The notes under the pieces were generated by a model, which had not been told where the DNA came from, searched no databases, and worked only from the letters and a program-made list of their open reading frames with translations. Below are positions 1 to 7,685 of a DNA stretch of 13,032 nucleotides, piece after piece. The position numbers and the translations under genes were made by a program. Each line of letters begins with the position of its first letter. Positions within the stretch are counted from its first letter, which is position 1. This DNA is from an uncultured Clostridia bacterium (GTDB lineage Bacteria; Bacillota; Clostridia; Lachnospirales; CAMVHY01): the NCBI GenBank assembly GCA_946415665.1, contig CAMKTI010000043.1:1-13032 (forward strand), in the 5' to 3' direction.

Positions 1-440
1 TCTTCGTAAGCTCTGTCCATCAAGAGATAATTATTATTTTTGGAATATATGGATTTAATCAATTTTCTTCCTTCGGGAACATCGTGAGAATTGCCAGAAG
101 ACAAACGAAAAACCACTGGACATGAAAATGTACAACATAGGCGTAACTTCGTTGTCAGGCCTCCTTTTAAATTTCCAGTGCTCTTTTTTTGATAATTATT
201 CTTTTTTGCATCTGGACTCACCTTTATGCTCGTACTATCAATGCAGTTTTTGTTTTTTAATAGCTTCTAAAATCATTGTGTGCCAGTTTCCATATTTTTT
301 TGGTAATGTCCTCCATTTTTAACCATTCTCTATTATGTAAAGCATTGCATACACGAATTTGTAGTTTAACATCTTTGCCGGTTTGCTTGCTATTGGATTA
401 ATCTCTCCAACTTTTTATATTGTATTTTTGTAAATTTCAT
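1..440 (-). pseudogene. Degenerate IS5-family transposase, 5' part
   Basis: Read on the minus strand from ATG at 440-438 (MKFTKIQYKKLER), the reading must change frame after a few codons to reach NPIASKPAKMLNYKFVYAMLYIIENG. An in-frame TAA then interrupts the reading before KWRTLPKKYGNWHT. That motif runs straight into ILEAIKKQKL, so about 15 residues usually found between NWHT and this helix seem to be deleted. Another frame change leads to CIDSTSIKVSPDA, KGGLTTKLRL, SGNSHDVPEGRKLI and LLMDRAYE at the window edge. The Asp of IDST and the Asp of MDRAYE correspond to the first two residues of the DDE catalytic triad. Stop codon, frame changes and deletion together say this copy cannot make an active transposase. 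Confidence 0.85.
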
Positions 441-502
441 ATCTCTATCTTATCACTTTTTTCTTTTTGCTCAATCTATTTTTATTTTATGTGAACACTA
501 CC
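1..502 (-). mobile_element. IS5-family (IS427-like) element, cut by the left window edge
   Basis: The minus strand carries a degenerate IS5-family transposase. The element's outer end is placed at 502, because the minus strand there begins GGTAGTGTTCACAT directly after a TA dinucleotide (503-504). The element at the right edge of the window ends in the similar GATAGTATCTACAT, also directly after TA, so the two look like terminal inverted repeats of related elements. The other end of this copy lies outside the window. The IS427 assignment rests on protein motifs read by eye. Confidence 0.8.
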
Positions 503-533
503 TAATTTTTATAACGTAAATTTTATTTGGCTA

Positions 534-562
534 TTGACAAGATAAAAATATATGTTTTTAAT
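534..562 (+). promoter_or_regulatory. Sigma-A-type promoter of the first paralog
   Basis: A perfect -35 TTGACA (534-539) is followed by a 17-base spacer and the -10 TTTAAT (557-562, five of six consensus bases). The same arrangement, including the A+T-rich stretch AAATTTTATTT just upstream and most of the spacer, is repeated before the second paralog at 2920-2948. This conservation supports a real promoter. Predicted transcription start is near 569. Confidence 0.8.
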
Positions 563-568
563 AAAAAA

Positions 569-593
569 GGTTAAAGTTTTATTGACTTTAACT
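569..593 (+). promoter_or_regulatory. Leader hairpin at the predicted mRNA 5' end, first paralog
   Basis: GTTAAAGT (570-577) and ACTTTAAC (585-592) form a perfect 8-bp stem around a 7-base loop, with a G-T pair at 569/593 as a possible ninth. The predicted start of transcription falls at the base of the stem. The second paralog has the same hairpin with one compensated pair (G-C here, A-T there). It could be a 5' mRNA-stabilising stem-loop or a DNA operator; the sequence alone does not decide. Confidence 0.65.
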
Positions 594-603
594 AAAAAAA
601 AAT

Positions 604-620
604 TTGGAGTGTTACTTATG
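604..620 (+). promoter_or_regulatory. Ribosome binding site that fixes the start of the first paralog
   Basis: TTGGAGTG (604-611) lies 6 bases before ATG 618. An upstream in-frame ATG at 552 is inside the promoter spacer and upstream of the predicted transcription start, so 618 is the start used here. The second paralog has AGGAGTG in the same place. Confidence 0.85.
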
Positions 621-2636
621 AATTTGACAAGTATCTGGCCTTTGAGCAATCGTAATTCCGACCAAAATTTGAATCAAATAAATAACCAAAAACAAGATGA
701 AAATATTATTGAGGTTCCTGTATTTGATTTGATTTATAATACTGTAAAGTACAACCAAGATTTTTTAGAGGATAAGCATGCAAATAATTATCATGTATAT
801 ATTTTTGCGAAATATAAAAATATTGATCGTTGCACTTTTAACAAGTTTGAGAATATTCAGCTTGATCTTGATAAGATTGATCAAAACAAGAATCTTGAAA
901 TCAAATTAAATCCACAAGCAAAAAATCATAATGACGGTGGTTTAATACTCTTTATCAGGCAACTCAATAAAAACAATGTTGATTATTTAAAGAGTATGGC
1001 AAATAATAAATATGTTGATTTTAGAAATGGATATTATGGTGGATTAGAAAAAGGTTTTGGATTTACCCGTTTGGACGGAAAATTTGAAGATGGAAAATTG
1101 CAGCAACTAAAATATATTAACTCACAAAACGAAGAGTATTGTATAGTGAATATGAATTTCAAAATTAATAAAAACACTTACAAAGAATTATGGCAAATGT
1201 TACTCTTGAATAGAGATTATTTGATAGAATCAAACAAATTACATGACAAAACTTTTAAAGGAACAAAATTTGAGTTTACTATTGATAATAAATGTTTATT
1301 AGATAAAGACCAAAGTATTTATTTTGATCCAGGTTATATTTTGATAAAACTGCAAGAATATGGCCAACAGATTATAAATAATTTTGAAGATAAAAAAATT
1401 ACGGTTGTTTGTTTTGTTAAATCAATATCTCTCAAAGATAACCAATGGCACTTTGATTTTGAAAAGGTTACAGATATCCTTGATGATAATTTCGGTGGTT
1501 ACAAATCAACACATGATATAAACGGGGTTACAACTCCAATTACGACAAATGGATTAAAAATTTTTGTTTTGTCCGGTGACTTTAGCAAGAAGTTTAAAGA
1601 AAACAATTTTGACTTACTAGATAATACATCAAAAATACAATTGCTACGAGATCATGGATTTGCTGAATTAGAACTACATGAAATAAAGTATCGCGACAAT
1701 TTGACAAATAAAACAGATAAAATAGTTAGAAAAAAAGCATTATTTATAGCTGACTTTTTAGAAAAAAATGATATTAGTGAATCGTTGGTATACCAATTTA
1801 AAGAATCATCTAATTCTGAATTAGTACCTGTAGAGTCTTATACAATTGAAGAAAAGACGGAGAAATGGAAAAAATTAAAAGAAAGATCAATAATAGCTCA
1901 TTTAAAGCCTAAGATAATATATGTTGCAACGGTGAACATTGATAAAAAAAGTTTGTTTTGTTTTTTTAATCAAAATTTAAATGGTGATTATAGTTTAGAA
2001 TCAAAAAAAATTCCTAATTGTAATATTGAAATCAACGGGAAAGAAAACAAAGCGCAGGAAAAAAAATTTATAAATGATTGCATTGATTCAAAAGTAGCAG
2101 AAATACCTATAGAATCACGTGAAAGTATTTACAGTCTTCGTTTAAAATTTGATACAAAAAATAACGATAGTGATATGGATTTTTTTGAGGATGAAAGATA
2201 TGTTATTAAAAATGAAGACGCGAAAAAATCTGATTCGATTGAGCTTATTTTAAAAAAAGATGGAAATAAAGGAGTTGCTCTTTTTTACAAAAATAAAAAA
2301 ACAGATATACAAGTCGAGATAAGTGAATCAAATAAACATGAAGGTAAATTTGAATTTGTCGAAAAAAGAGATGCAGATGGTAAATTCAAACTGTTTGCTA
2401 GAAACCGAAATAAATGGGAGGTAGATAGATTATTAAGTGAAAATGTTGTTATCGAAAATATGAATATGAAATCGATATTAACAAAAGAACATTCCAATAA
2501 AAAAAATGTAAATCAAAATAAACAAGGATTTGGTAATCAATCTATAAACGACAGAATAACAATTGCTAAAAATCAGATTCAAAAAAGTAATAATCCAATG
2601 TTGGAAAATAATTTTACAAATCATAAGAGTCAATAA
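618..2636 (+). CDS. Hypothetical protein, larger member of a two-gene paralogous family (672 aa)
   Basis: I do not recognise this family. The protein has no signal peptide or membrane segment and is rich in Lys, Asn, Asp and Phe, so it is probably soluble and cytoplasmic unless exported by a leaderless route. Residues about 215-569 align along the length of the 408-aa neighbour. Shared landmarks are YFDPGYIL (235-242), NQWHFDFEK, TTNGLKIFV (309-317), RDHGFAELELHEIKY, IYSLRLKF and KNKKTDIQVEI. The N-terminal 210 residues, absent from the neighbour, seem to repeat the same plan: VFDLIY and VYIFAK resemble YFDP and VVCFVK, and VNMNFKINKNTYKELW (from about 177) resembles VATVNIDKKSLFCFF (from about 436). 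The last 55 residues are Asn/Gln/Lys-rich and probably disordered. It is expressed from its own promoter and ended by its own terminator. Its function cannot be inferred. Confidence 0.85.
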   Translation: MNLTSIWPLSNRNSDQNLNQINNQKQDENIIEVPVFDLIYNTVKYNQDFLEDKHANNYHVYIFAKYKNIDRCTFNKFENIQLDLDKIDQNKNLEIKLNPQAKNHNDGGLILFIRQLNKNNVDYLKSMANNKYVDFRNGYYGGLEKGFGFTRLDGKFEDGKLQQLKYINSQNEEYCIVNMNFKINKNTYKELWQMLLLNRDYLIESNKLHDKTFKGTKFEFTIDNKCLLDKDQSIYFDPGYILIKLQEYGQQIINNFEDKKITVVCFVKSISLKDNQWHFDFEKVTDILDDNFGGYKSTHDINGVTTPITTNGLKIFVLSGDFSKKFKENNFDLLDNTSKIQLLRDHGFAELELHEIKYRDNLTNKTDKIVRKKALFIADFLEKNDISESLVYQFKESSNSELVPVESYTIEEKTEKWKKLKERSIIAHLKPKIIYVATVNIDKKSLFCFFNQNLNGDYSLESKKIPNCNIEINGKENKAQEKKFINDCIDSKVAEIPIESRESIYSLRLKFDTKNNDSDMDFFEDERYVIKNEDAKKSDSIELILKKDGNKGVALFYKNKKTDIQVEISESNKHEGKFEFVEKRDADGKFKLFARNRNKWEVDRLLSENVVIENMNMKSILTKEHSNKKNVNQNKQGFGNQSINDRITIAKNQIQKSNNPMLENNFTNHKSQ

Positions 2637-2690
2637 GTATATTATGAATCATTAGTAGCAAATTAAGTTATAAAGTTTATTACAAAAAAC

Positions 2691-2727
2691 AAAAAAGCTC
2701 CTGTCTAAATGAACATGGGCTTTTTTT
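2691..2727 (+). terminator. Rho-independent terminator after the first paralog
   Basis: AAAAAAGCTCCTGT pairs with ACATGGGCTTTTTT with one G-T pair and one mismatch, and ends in a T-run. Loop and flanks (TCTAAAT, GGGCTTTTTTTAT) resemble the terminator after the second paralog. Confidence 0.85.
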
Positions 2728-2919
2728 ATCCTCAAAAATAATTTTTATACTTACGATAAAAAACAAAAAATTTTTTGTGATAAAAAAAATACGCAAAACA
2801 TTTTTTTATACTTTAGCATAAAACACATATGCCATAGTTTTTATATTAACGCAATAAAAAAACAAATTTTATGCAAAATAGTTGCAATATATATTTATAT
2901 TACAAATTTTATTTAGCCA
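2728..2919. other. Non-coding, extremely AT-rich spacer between the paralogs
   Basis: The gap between the two genes is 365 bases. After the terminator it is A/T tracts with no open frame of note and no tRNA-like or repeat structure that I can see. From about 2903 onward (AAATTTTATTT) it becomes similar to the sequence just upstream of the first paralog's promoter, which suggests an UP-like element or simply shared ancestry. Confidence 0.6.
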
Positions 2920-2948
2920 TTGACAAAATAAAAATATATATTTTTAAT
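2920..2948 (+). promoter_or_regulatory. Sigma-A-type promoter of the second paralog
   Basis: -35 TTGACA (2920-2925), 17-base spacer, -10 TTTAAT (2943-2948). It is nearly identical to the promoter at 534-562, with conserved spacer and upstream A+T tract. Predicted transcription start is near 2955. Confidence 0.8.
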
Positions 2949-2954
2949 GAAACA

Positions 2955-2978
2955 GATTAAAGTTTTATGACTTTAATT
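2955..2978 (+). promoter_or_regulatory. Leader hairpin at the predicted mRNA 5' end, second paralog
   Basis: ATTAAAGT (2956-2963) pairs perfectly with ACTTTAAT (2970-2977) around a 6-base loop, with the same outer G-T pair (2955/2978) as the first copy. The outermost Watson-Crick pair is A-T here and G-C in the first copy, which keeps the stem intact. The AGGAGTG ribosome site follows at 2988-2994. Confidence 0.65.
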
Positions 2979-3001
2979 AAAAAAATTAGGAGTGATTATT
3001 T

Positions 3002-4228
3002 ATGGAAAATGATATTTTTCCTGTCTTAAAATCAACAGCTAATGAATCAAAAGACAAAAAAATATATATGACTGTTGATGGAGCAAAATGTGAAGTTTTT
3101 GTTAAAAACGGAAGTTTGTTAGAAAAAAATGAAAAGTTGTATTTTGATCCACTTTATATTTTGGAACAGGCAAAAAACAAGGTGATAAGAGATTTTAGGA
3201 ATCTTAAAATTAGAATAGCAATTTTTATCAAGTCGAGTTTTTTCGGTGATGACGGATGGCATTTTGATGATTATGCCATTCTAGATTTAGAAAAAGGAAA
3301 TAATGGCAATAAATGTTATATATCAAATCACAGTATGTTTTACGGTGGTAGAAAAAAATCAGTTGGTATAACGACGGATGGATTAAAAGTTTTTGTTGGT
3401 TCTGTTTTTTTTGAAAGAGGTGAATGGGACTCACTGCCAGATAATAAAAAAATTCAAGCCTCAAGAGATAATGGGTTTGTTGAAGTGGATTTGTATAAAA
3501 TATCTTATTTTGATCAGAAAACGAATAAATATATTACTAAAAAAGCATTTCTTACATCTGATTTTTCTGAAAGTGAAACTATAGATAAATCAATAGTGGC
3601 AATAGAGAAGGATGAAAGTAATGTTGTTGGAAAAATGTATAAAATACCGGAGCAAAAAAAAGAAGTTTGGAGAGAACTGAAAAGTAGATCAGAAATTATA
3701 AGTAAAAAAGCGTGGGTTATGAACTGTGTGTTATTTAAAATTAATCGTTCAAGTTTGGCATTATTTTTAAATAATATTTTAGGACAAAATAACAATTTAA
3801 CATTTGAACTTGAAATTAATGGTGTATCCTGTGAAAAACAGTCAAATGCATTTTCCGTTGATTATAAAAATGGAACTAAGGAAATTGTTGTAGAATATGC
3901 TGATGGTAGAGGTATTTACAGTTTATGTTTAAAAGTTTTCAATGGTACAAATAAAGATCCAATTAAACCATTTTTATTTTTACAAAAGGACGGGAAAGAT
4001 CTTTGTATTTTTGCTGGAAACAAAAAAACAGATATAAAAGTGACAGAAGATACGTCGCGGACTTTAAAAAATTGGGGAGAAAATTTTTTAAATAACAAAT
4101 ATAAAACTAAACTAAAGCCGGTTTCTAATAATAGTTTTTCTATCTCTAAATTATCTAATCAAATTGAACTTCCTACTCCAGGTGAAAGAAAACCGATGCA
4201 AATAAATATTGGCGAAAATCAAAAATAA
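3002..4228 (+). CDS. Hypothetical protein, smaller paralog (408 aa)
   Basis: The family is unknown to me. ATG 3002 follows AGGAGTG with 7 bases between. Landmarks shared with the 672-aa neighbour, in order, are GAKCEVFVKNGSLL, YFDPLYIL (47-54), GWHFDD (85-90), TTDGLKVFV (124-132), RDNGFVEVDLYKISYF (from 155), KKAFLTSDFSE, FKINRSSLALFL (from 245), LEING (270-274), IYSLCLKV and GNKKTDIKV (339-347). It lacks the N-terminal extra half of the larger protein and carries the repeat unit once. The tail after about 350 is not conserved and ends in a short Pro-containing segment (LPTPGERKP). There is no signal peptide, membrane span or recognised catalytic motif. The gene has a private promoter and terminator, so co-regulation with the paralog would come from the shared leader rather than from an operon. 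No disruptions are seen, so both copies look maintained. Confidence 0.85.
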   Translation: MENDIFPVLKSTANESKDKKIYMTVDGAKCEVFVKNGSLLEKNEKLYFDPLYILEQAKNKVIRDFRNLKIRIAIFIKSSFFGDDGWHFDDYAILDLEKGNNGNKCYISNHSMFYGGRKKSVGITTDGLKVFVGSVFFERGEWDSLPDNKKIQASRDNGFVEVDLYKISYFDQKTNKYITKKAFLTSDFSESETIDKSIVAIEKDESNVVGKMYKIPEQKKEVWRELKSRSEIISKKAWVMNCVLFKINRSSLALFLNNILGQNNNLTFELEINGVSCEKQSNAFSVDYKNGTKEIVVEYADGRGIYSLCLKVFNGTNKDPIKPFLFLQKDGKDLCIFAGNKKTDIKVTEDTSRTLKNWGENFLNNKYKTKLKPVSNNSFSISKLSNQIELPTPGERKPMQINIGENQK

Positions 4229-4257
4229 AATTAGATGACCTATTTAATTTTGCAAAT

Positions 4258-4296
4258 AAAAAAGCCTTTATCTAAATAAGATAGTGGCTTTTTTTA
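4258..4296. terminator. Bidirectional terminator between the second paralog and dapL
   Basis: AAAAAAGCCTTTATCT pairs with AGATAGTGGCTTTTTT with one mismatch and one G-T pair around a short loop. T-runs exist on both strands, so it can end the plus-strand paralog and the minus-strand dapF-dapL transcript. Confidence 0.85.
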
Positions 4297-4326
4297 TAAT
4301 CATTAAATCTCTTCTTTCCAAAAAAA

Positions 4327-5526
4327 TCATATATATCTTTTTAATCTATCTATTCCCAACAAAACATCTTCACGTTTTCCAAATGCCGAAAATCTAAAAT
4401 ATCTTTCTCCGTTTTTTCCAAATCCAATTCCCGGCGTCCCAACGATACCAAAATTATTTAGCAAAAAATCAAACCATTCCCAGCAAGAATATTTTTCCGG
4501 AATTTCAAACCAAACATAAGGTGCATCCTGTCCACCAAAAACTTTAAATCCAATATTTTTTAATCCATTAAAAATAATTTTTGCGTTTTCCATATAATAT
4601 CTTATGTTTTCCATACACTCTTTTTCCCCACCCGAACTAAAAACTGCTTGCGCGCCTCTTTGAACTATATAAGAAACTCCATTCGTTTTTGTACACTGCC
4701 TTCTCGTCCATAATTTATTTAAATTTATCTTCTCTCTCACTAAATTTTTTGGCACAACCGTATAACCACATCTTAATCCTGTAAATCCTGCCGACTTCGA
4801 AAAACTTCTAAATTCAATCGCACATTCTTTTGCGCCATTTAATTCATAAACCGAATGCGGAATATTATTTTTATTATCATCTAAATTTCCATGTGAAATA
4901 AACTTTTCATATGCCCCATCATATAAAACCACGCTTTGATTTTCATTTGCATAATCAATCCATCTTTGCAATTTATCTTTATTCATACCAATTCCCGTTG
5001 GATTATTCGGATTACAAATATAAATCAAATCAAGCTTTTTTTTTACATTTTCTACTTCAGGACAAAAATTATTTTCTGCAACACAATCCAAAAAAATTAT
5101 TTCACGCCCATCCATTACATTCGTATCCAAATATTCCGGATAAACCGGATCACAAATTCCAACCACGTTATTTTTATCAAACAAATCCAAAATATTTCCG
5201 ATATCTGCTGCTATTCCATCCGAAATAAAAATTTCATCTAAATCAAACTCAAAATTCATATACTCATTTTTTATTATTTCTTCTTTCAAAAAATTATAAC
5301 CTGTCTCGGGCGAATAACCCCTAAAAGTTTTTTCATCTCCCATTTCATCAACAGCATTTTTTATTGCCTCAATAATAACTTTTGGCAAAGCTTTTTTTAC
5401 ATCGCCAACTCCCAAATTTATTATCTCTTTTCCAACATTTTTTTTTTTATAAACTTCTGTCCGCGAAACAACTTCAGTAAACAAATAACTTTCTTTCAAA
5501 CTTAAAAAATTTTTATTCACAAACAT
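4327..5526 (-). CDS. dapL: LL-diaminopimelate aminotransferase (399 aa)
   Basis: This is a PLP-dependent fold-type I aminotransferase. It converts tetrahydrodipicolinate plus glutamate directly to LL-2,6-diaminopimelate, bypassing the succinylase or acetylase routes. Visible features are INLGVGDVKKALP near the N terminus, RGYSPETGYNFLKEEI (from 69), CDPVYPEYLD (125-134), CNPNNPTG (171-178), the cofactor-contacting Asp in YDGAY (D203), the PLP-binding Lys in SFSKSAGFTGLRCGY (K244) and the substrate-carboxylate Arg in RYFRFSAFG (R378). Length is normal for DapL. GGAGGGAATTT precedes the ATG. It lies 24 bases downstream of dapF on the same strand, so the two form an operon acting in sequence in the meso-diaminopimelate branch. 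A general aspartate-family aminotransferase is the alternative, made unlikely by the RGYSPETG, GAYEKFI and SKSAGFTG signatures and the dapF neighbour. Confidence 0.93.
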   Translation of the reverse strand: MFVNKNFLSLKESYLFTEVVSRTEVYKKKNVGKEIINLGVGDVKKALPKVIIEAIKNAVDEMGDEKTFRGYSPETGYNFLKEEIIKNEYMNFEFDLDEIFISDGIAADIGNILDLFDKNNVVGICDPVYPEYLDTNVMDGREIIFLDCVAENNFCPEVENVKKKLDLIYICNPNNPTGIGMNKDKLQRWIDYANENQSVVLYDGAYEKFISHGNLDDNKNNIPHSVYELNGAKECAIEFRSFSKSAGFTGLRCGYTVVPKNLVREKINLNKLWTRRQCTKTNGVSYIVQRGAQAVFSSGGEKECMENIRYYMENAKIIFNGLKNIGFKVFGGQDAPYVWFEIPEKYSCWEWFDFLLNNFGIVGTPGIGFGKNGERYFRFSAFGKREDVLLGIDRLKRYI

Positions 5527-5550
5527 AAATTCCCTCCAACAAAATTTTTT

Positions 5551-6426
5551 TTACTCAACAAAATTATCTAAATCAAAACTTCCATCGCAAATATTTTTTG
5601 CCTCGCCAGACATAAAAATATTTTCTTTTTCATCACCAAAGATATTTAATTCTCCGCCTGGCAATTTTATTTTTATAATTTTATTTTTATCAATCAAATT
5701 ATTTTTTAAAGCCACAGCAAAAACAGCACACGCTCCCGTTCCGCACGCCAAAGTTATTCCTGACCCGCGCTCCCAAACTTTTACATCAATACAATTTTTA
5801 TTTTTTATCTTCGCAAATTCCACATTAATTCTATTTCTAAAACAAATATTATTTTCTATCTCATATCCATATTTTTTTACATCTAAATTCTTAAAATCTA
5901 AATCATCTAAAAAAATAACCGCATGCGGATTTCCAATCGAAACACATTCACAAACAAATTTTTTATTATCAACAACCAAATCAATTTTATTTTTATTGCC
6001 AGTCATACCAATTTTTTTTACATCAAAACATGCTTTTCCCATATCAACTTTTACATTTTCAACCAAATTATTTTTTATTTCTAGCTCCAATTTTTTTATT
6101 CCTGCAAGCGTCTCAATCTCCAAATTTTTTTTATTTTCATCAACTAATTTTTTTTCATAAACAAATTTTCCTACGCATCTTATTCCGTTTCCACACATTT
6201 CTGCTTCTGTTCCGTCAGAATTTATGATTCGCATTTTAAAATCTGCTTTATCGCTTTTTAAAATTAAAATTAATCCATCTGCTCCGATACCAAAATTTTT
6301 ATCGCTTAGTTTTTTTGCCAACACAAATATTTTTTTCTCATCCAAAAAAAAATTATTTTCTCGCACACAATCTATATAAATATAACTATTTCCTAAACCG
6401 TGCATCTTACTAAATTTTATCTTCAT
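5551..6426 (-). CDS. dapF: Diaminopimelate epimerase (291 aa)
   Basis: DapF interconverts LL- and meso-diaminopimelate, the last step before lysine and the peptidoglycan cross-link residue. The sequence shows the two-domain, two-cysteine architecture: FSKMHGLGNSYIYID at the N terminus, FGIGADGL (45-52), NSDGTEAEMCGNGIRC with catalytic C78, GNPHAVIF (165-172), and GSGITLACGTGACA with the second catalytic cysteine C228. Length is slightly above the usual 270-285 because of Lys/Asn-rich loops. The ATG follows GGGTGAAA on the minus strand. It is the first gene of the dapF-dapL pair and is divergent from spoIIIAE. I could not place a convincing promoter in the roughly 100-base divergent gap for this direction. 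Confidence 0.96.
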   Translation of the reverse strand: MKIKFSKMHGLGNSYIYIDCVRENNFFLDEKKIFVLAKKLSDKNFGIGADGLILILKSDKADFKMRIINSDGTEAEMCGNGIRCVGKFVYEKKLVDENKKNLEIETLAGIKKLELEIKNNLVENVKVDMGKACFDVKKIGMTGNKNKIDLVVDNKKFVCECVSIGNPHAVIFLDDLDFKNLDVKKYGYEIENNICFRNRINVEFAKIKNKNCIDVKVWERGSGITLACGTGACAVFAVALKNNLIDKNKIIKIKLPGGELNIFGDEKENIFMSGEAKNICDGSFDLDNFVE

Positions 6427-6468
6427 AAAAAAATTTCACCCAATAAAAATTATAAATTAAAACAGCTT

Positions 6469-6498
6469 GTCATTTATATTTTTTTTCCACATATAAAT
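6469..6498 (+). promoter_or_regulatory. Candidate sigma-E promoter of spoIIIAE
   Basis: GTCATTTA (6469-6476), 13 bases, then CATATAAAT (6490-6498) resembles the mother-cell sigma-E pattern known from Bacillus (an ATATT-type -35 and a CATA-type -10 about 14 bases apart). The spoIIIA operon is sigma-E-dependent in characterised species. In DNA this AT-rich a chance match is possible. Confidence 0.35.
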
Positions 6499-6529
6499 CA
6501 ATAAAAAATAAACTCCAGGTGACTTACGC

Positions 6530-7654
6530 GTGAAAAAAATTTTTTTGCTAGCAATAATTATTCTTTTATCTCCTTTTTATTCCAAAATAATTTTTGCCGA
6601 CGATATAAACAACAAAATCCTCGACCAAGAATTAAATAATTATGACTTCGAAAATATAAATTCCGTAATAAATTCAAATCCTGATCAAGATATTCCAAAA
6701 ATAAATTTTATTTCGCTCATAAAAAAAATTATTACTGGCAAATTCGATTTTTTTTCTTTAATTCAAATCAGCAATCAAATTTTTTTTCGTGATTTAAATA
6801 ATAATCTATATCAAACAAAAAAATTATTTTTATTAATTATTTTATCATCGCTCATACAAAATCTTGCTTCTGCATTTAAAACAAGTTCCGTTTCACAAAT
6901 CGCTTTTTACATAAACTATATAATTATCATTAACAATTTATTTTTCGCATTTAAAAACTCTTTTTCAATCACAAAAACTTTATTATCAAATCTTATTAAT
7001 TTAATTAATTCAGCTTTACCTTTAATAATAAATTTAATCTTCATGACAGGAAAAATTTCTTCGTCAACTATTTTTAACCCAATTATTTTTTTTGTTTCAG
7101 ATATTATGCTTTTACTTATAAATTTTCTTTTGCCCGCAATAAATTTTTTTTTCGTTCTACAAATAATAAATAATCTAACGGACAAAAATTTAATTACTAA
7201 CTTAGCTTTGCTTACAAAAAATTTAATTTCGTTGAGTTTAAAAATCATCGCATTTTTTTTCATGTCGATTTTATCTCTTCAAAGATTAGCGGCGCCACTT
7301 ATGGAAAATTTTTTTATCAAGAGCACAAAATTTGCTGTCGATTTAATTCCTTTTGTCGGAGAAACTTTTACCGATGCCGTCGATTCAATAATTTCTTGGG
7401 CATATTTAATTAAAAACGGAGTTTTGATTTCATTTATAATCGCAATCATATTTTTTTGCATGGCACCAATTTTAAATTTAACTGCTTTCGTTTTGATATA
7501 TAAAATTTTTTCCGCTGTAACCCAACCTATCTGCAATAAACAAATTTTAAATTGTCTTGAAAGTATTTCTACAGCGCATATCTTATTACTTTCATGTGCT
7601 TTTTGTGCGATAACAATTTTTATCTTTGCAATAATTATTTTTATATCAATTTAA
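6530..7654 (+). CDS. spoIIIAE: Stage III sporulation protein AE (374 aa)
   Basis: SpoIIIAE is a polytopic membrane protein of the SpoIIIA-SpoIIQ channel complex joining mother cell and forespore after engulfment. GTG 6530 follows AGGTGA by 7 bases. An N-terminal signal sequence (about 1-23, ending IIFA before DD) is followed by a soluble stretch and then many hydrophobic segments. Family landmarks are IQNLASAFKTSSVSQIAFYI (109-128), IFNPIIFFVSD, LSLQRLAAP (248-256), PFVGETFTDAVDSIISWAYL (274-293) with its LIKNGV continuation, and QPICNKQILNCLESIS near the C terminus. It appears intact and slightly short. In characterised Bacillus and Clostridium the gene sits in an eight-gene spoIIIA operon. 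Here it stands alone, with divergent dapF upstream and a terminator right downstream. Its coding strand has more C than G, unlike the other plus-strand genes near the window ends. Confidence 0.92.
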   Translation: MKKIFLLAIIILLSPFYSKIIFADDINNKILDQELNNYDFENINSVINSNPDQDIPKINFISLIKKIITGKFDFFSLIQISNQIFFRDLNNNLYQTKKLFLLIILSSLIQNLASAFKTSSVSQIAFYINYIIIINNLFFAFKNSFSITKTLLSNLINLINSALPLIINLIFMTGKISSSTIFNPIIFFVSDIMLLLINFLLPAINFFFVLQIINNLTDKNLITNLALLTKNLISLSLKIIAFFFMSILSLQRLAAPLMENFFIKSTKFAVDLIPFVGETFTDAVDSIISWAYLIKNGVLISFIIAIIFFCMAPILNLTAFVLIYKIFSAVTQPICNKQILNCLESISTAHILLLSCAFCAITIFIFAIIIFISI

Positions 7655-7685
7655 CTTTTTAACTTTATAAAATCTTTTGCAACAA

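Noticed and set aside
122..322. 66-codon plus-strand open frame
   Set aside because: It lies opposite the recognisable IS5-family transposase remnant and has no ribosome site; it is a shadow.
552..617. Upstream ATG extension of the larger paralog
   Set aside because: It starts within the promoter spacer, upstream of the predicted transcription start, while ATG 618 has a proper ribosome site shared with the paralog.
2728..2900. Possible small RNA or repeat array in the A/T-tract spacer
   Set aside because: The recurring A and T tracts have no regular spacing, no spacer-repeat pattern and no stable hairpin beyond the terminator.
4911..5241. Plus-strand open frames opposite dapL
   Set aside because: They overlap conserved DapL motifs on the minus strand and show only low-complexity His/Phe/Ile-rich translations.
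6449..6454. Minus-strand TATAAT as a dapF promoter
   Set aside because: It has no -35 at a usable distance, and the predicted start would fall on the ribosome site, leaving almost no leader.
6916..7263. 115-codon minus-strand frame
   Set aside because: It is antisense to spoIIIAE, which has clear family motifs. Low-complexity AT-rich DNA keeps both strands open.
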